From Acidobacteriota bacterium (GTDB lineage Bacteria; Acidobacteriota; Terriglobia; Terriglobales; Acidobacteriaceae), in assembly GCA_021851465.1 (NCBI GenBank), contig JAJZDL010000153.1, positions 1 through 6,965 of the forward strand: DNA of 6,965 nt, given 5' to 3'. Positions 5,404-6,965 of the stretch are shown in pieces. Numbering within the stretch: the first letter of the stretch is position 1; each line of letters starts with the position of its first letter. The translations under genes and the position numbers were made by a program. Below the pieces are notes generated by a model, which was not told where the DNA came from, ran no database searches, and saw nothing but the letters and a program-made list of their open reading frames with translations.

Positions 5404-6882
5404 ATGAGATTAGTTGAGCTTCGGCTGCGAAATTATCGCTGCTATAAGAATGAGACCTCAATTCGCTTTGATGATCTGACCGCCTTAATAGGCAAGAACG
5501 ACTCTGGTAAGTCAACGGTCATGGAAGCGCTCGATATCTTCTTGAATGAATCACTCCCGGATGCAGATGACGCATGTAAGCATGGCCAAGCAAATGATCT
5601 GTGCATATCTGGAGTTTTTTCTGAGTTGCCAGCCAGCATAGTTCTCGATCAGGATTTTCCGACAACACTTGCAGATGAATATCTCTTAAGCGGCTCAGGA
5701 TTTCTGGAGATTCATAAGATCTTCAATGGATCATTGGCGAAACTAAAGCTCACGTGTTTAAAGATAGTTGCACAACATCCCACCGCTTCAAATGTTGAGG
5801 ATCTGTATCTACTCACGAACGCAGAGCTGAAAAAGAGAGCAATTGACGTGAAGGCCGACACCACAAAGGTGGATAGGAAAGTAAATGCTCAACTGCGTGC
5901 GGCTATCCGTGCAGCGATTCCCGACCTTAAAGTGCAACAGACAGACGTGATGCTACTCGAAGGCAATGCAACTAATTTCTGAAAAGGACTGCAAGCCCAG
6001 CTTCCAGTGTTCGCTCTGTTTCGCGCTGACCGGGCGAGTACAGACCAAGACCCCGAAGCGCAAGATCCGCTTAATGCTGCGATTAAAGAGGCAATACGAC
6101 AGCAGGAGACGGAACTCAACAAAATATAAATTTTCGTTGAACAGGAAGTTAAGAAGGTCGCGCAACTAACGGTTCAAAAGCTATATGAAATGGATCCAGG
6201 GTTGGCCAAGACTCTGAATCCAGAATTTGCAATGAAACCATGGACGAGCCTGTTCAAAGTTAGTATTACAGGCGATAGTAATATCCCTATCAACAAACGT
6301 GGTAGCGGCGTGCGAAGGTTGATACTGTTAGGTTTCTTCAGAGCTAAAGCTGAGTTGCAACGAACGCAAAGCAGCAAACAGAGCATCATCTACGGAATAG
6401 AGGAGCCGGAGACGAGTCAACATCCTCGAAATCAACGCCTTTTAATGAGCGTTCTTCAGGATTTGGCTATGACCGACCAAGTTGTTATTACGACACATAC
6501 CCACATGTTGGCTAGGGTCTTGCCAGACACCGCGCTCAGATTCGTGAACATCAAGGCCGACGAGAGCAGAGAAGTGTTGAATGGTGGCACCGATCTTATT
6601 AATGCTTAGATAGCCGAAAGTCTGGGAGTTTTACCGGATCACAACGTAAAGCTTTTCATATGTGTCGAAGGAAAGCACGATATTCCATATCTTCGTAATC
6701 TCTCGAAAATCCTTATAGATGCTGGAGAATCAGTTCCAAATCTTGGTGAGTTGGAACTCGATGGACACATAATTTTCTTGCCGCTGGGCGGTAGCTCGCT
6801 GGTGCAATGGAGCGACCGACTAAAGGGGCTTCATCGTCCTGAGTTTCACTTGTATGATCGGTATCACTGCTGTCCAAATTAG
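5404..6882 (+). pseudogene. OLD-family ATP-dependent endonuclease (AAA ATPase + TOPRIM), broken by three in-frame stops and cut off at its 3' end
   Basis: Reading one frame throughout and counting stops as residues, the sequence aligns by eye with OLD-type nucleases: an ABC/SMC-like ATPase with a C-terminal TOPRIM nuclease, a class known from phage P2 OLD and often part of phage defence. Visible motifs are LRLRNYRCY (6-14), Walker A GKNDSGKST (30-38), RGSGVRRL (299-306, signature-like), Walker B IIYGIEEPET (328-337), the H-loop region TTHTH (363-367) and TOPRIM CVEGKHD (420-426) followed by PEFHLYDR (479-486). Stops interrupt it: TGA 5980-5982, TAA 6127-6129 and TAG 6607-6609, with no frameshift. 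The TOPRIM ends just where the DxD motif is expected (Asp485 present, next Asp replaced by Tyr), after which the frame runs into unrelated sequence and stops at 6880-6882. GC content is roughly 45-50% by eye, far below the flanking genes, suggesting horizontal acquisition. The 192-residue product up to the first stop could still be made, but it lacks Walker B and the nuclease. Confidence 0.82.
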
Positions 6883-6965
6883 CCGGAACCTGGCTTGTGG
6901 GATAGCGAAATCTGCGGTGTTTTCATGCCGTGGCGATCGTTTGCGGGTTGAGGTTGGCATTGTTG
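6862..6965. mobile_element. Possible end of an insertion element interrupting the nuclease gene
   Basis: Similarity to the OLD family stops at about 6861, inside the TOPRIM DxD motif, and unrelated DNA continues to the window edge. A minus-strand open frame enters from the right edge and ends about 60 nt from this junction, a layout common for a transposase 3' end next to a terminal repeat. The terminal inverted repeat and target duplication cannot be tested because the other end lies outside the window, and I do not recognise the family. A recombination or deletion junction is the alternative. Confidence 0.35.
6923..6965 (-). CDS. C-terminal end of an unidentified protein, possibly a transposase (partial)
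   Basis: Thirteen codons (NNANLNPQTIATA) followed by TGA at 6925-6923, entering from the right edge. This is far too short to assign. The transposase suggestion comes only from its position just inside the junction that cuts the nuclease gene. Confidence 0.22.
   Translation of the reverse strand, partial: NNANLNPQTIATA

Noticed and set aside
5966..6169. A separate small gene of 67 codons inside the nuclease region
   Set aside because: It is out of frame with the OLD-family reading, has no ribosome binding site and is Lys/Arg-rich shadow sequence. The bridging frame carries recognisable family sequence (LPVFALFRADR) across the same bases.
5404..6882. A working phage-defence system (OLD or Gabija-like) as the novel system of this window
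   Set aside because: The ATPase/TOPRIM gene is interrupted three times and loses its metal-binding motif at the 3' junction. No UvrD-like partner is present in the window.
5404..6882. Alternative genetic code explaining the in-frame stops
   Set aside because: All three different stop codons occur in the frame, while glmS, lpxA, fabZ and rluB end normally with TAA, TAG, TGA and TAA. Reassignment of all three is not credible.
1..6965. CRISPR array, tRNA or rRNA genes
   Set aside because: I saw no regularly spaced repeats, no cloverleaf with a TTC-arm consensus and no rRNA-like conserved stretches on either strand.

Overview
The window looks like chromosomal sequence from a GC-rich Gram-negative bacterium that makes lipid A. 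The genes present, and the flavour of the proteins, would fit an acidobacterium of the Terriglobus/Granulicella/Edaphobacter kind. That placement is an inference; only the Gram-negative, LPS-making character follows directly from the genes.

Layout. On the minus strand, reading right to left: a two-gene unit fabZ-lpxA (3197 to 1771, stop/start overlapping by 4 nt), an rluB/rsuA-type 23S rRNA pseudouridine synthase (1621 to 632), a 440-nt stretch with no convincing gene, and the first 63 codons of msrA running off the left edge (191 to 1). Diverging from fabZ, on the plus strand, is glmS (3315-5339). From about 5340 the base composition drops sharply, and an OLD-family ATPase/TOPRIM nuclease gene (5404 onward) follows. 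It is broken by three in-frame stop codons and then cut off at about 6861 by unrelated DNA that may be the end of an insertion element.

How the genes work together. GlmS makes glucosamine-6-phosphate, the precursor of UDP-GlcNAc. LpxA puts the first hydroxyacyl chain on UDP-GlcNAc, and FabZ handles hydroxyacyl-ACPs of the kind LpxA consumes. The divergent glmS / fabZ-lpxA arrangement therefore groups amino-sugar supply with the entry to lipid A synthesis. RluB (ribosome maturation) and MsrA (repair of oxidised methionine) are ordinary housekeeping neighbours.

The unusual parts are: (i) an in-frame insertion of about 57 residues in the GlmS glutaminase domain, whose DNA forms an imperfect palindrome, like an exapted palindromic repeat; (ii) the decayed nuclease gene, likely anti-phage, placed directly after glmS, the classic Tn7-type attachment position, with a TGA, a TAA and a TAG but no frameshift; (iii) a nine-codon ORF with its own ribosome binding site whose stop overlaps the fabZ start; and (iv) a glmS start with no Shine-Dalgarno and a -10-like box six bases before the ATG.
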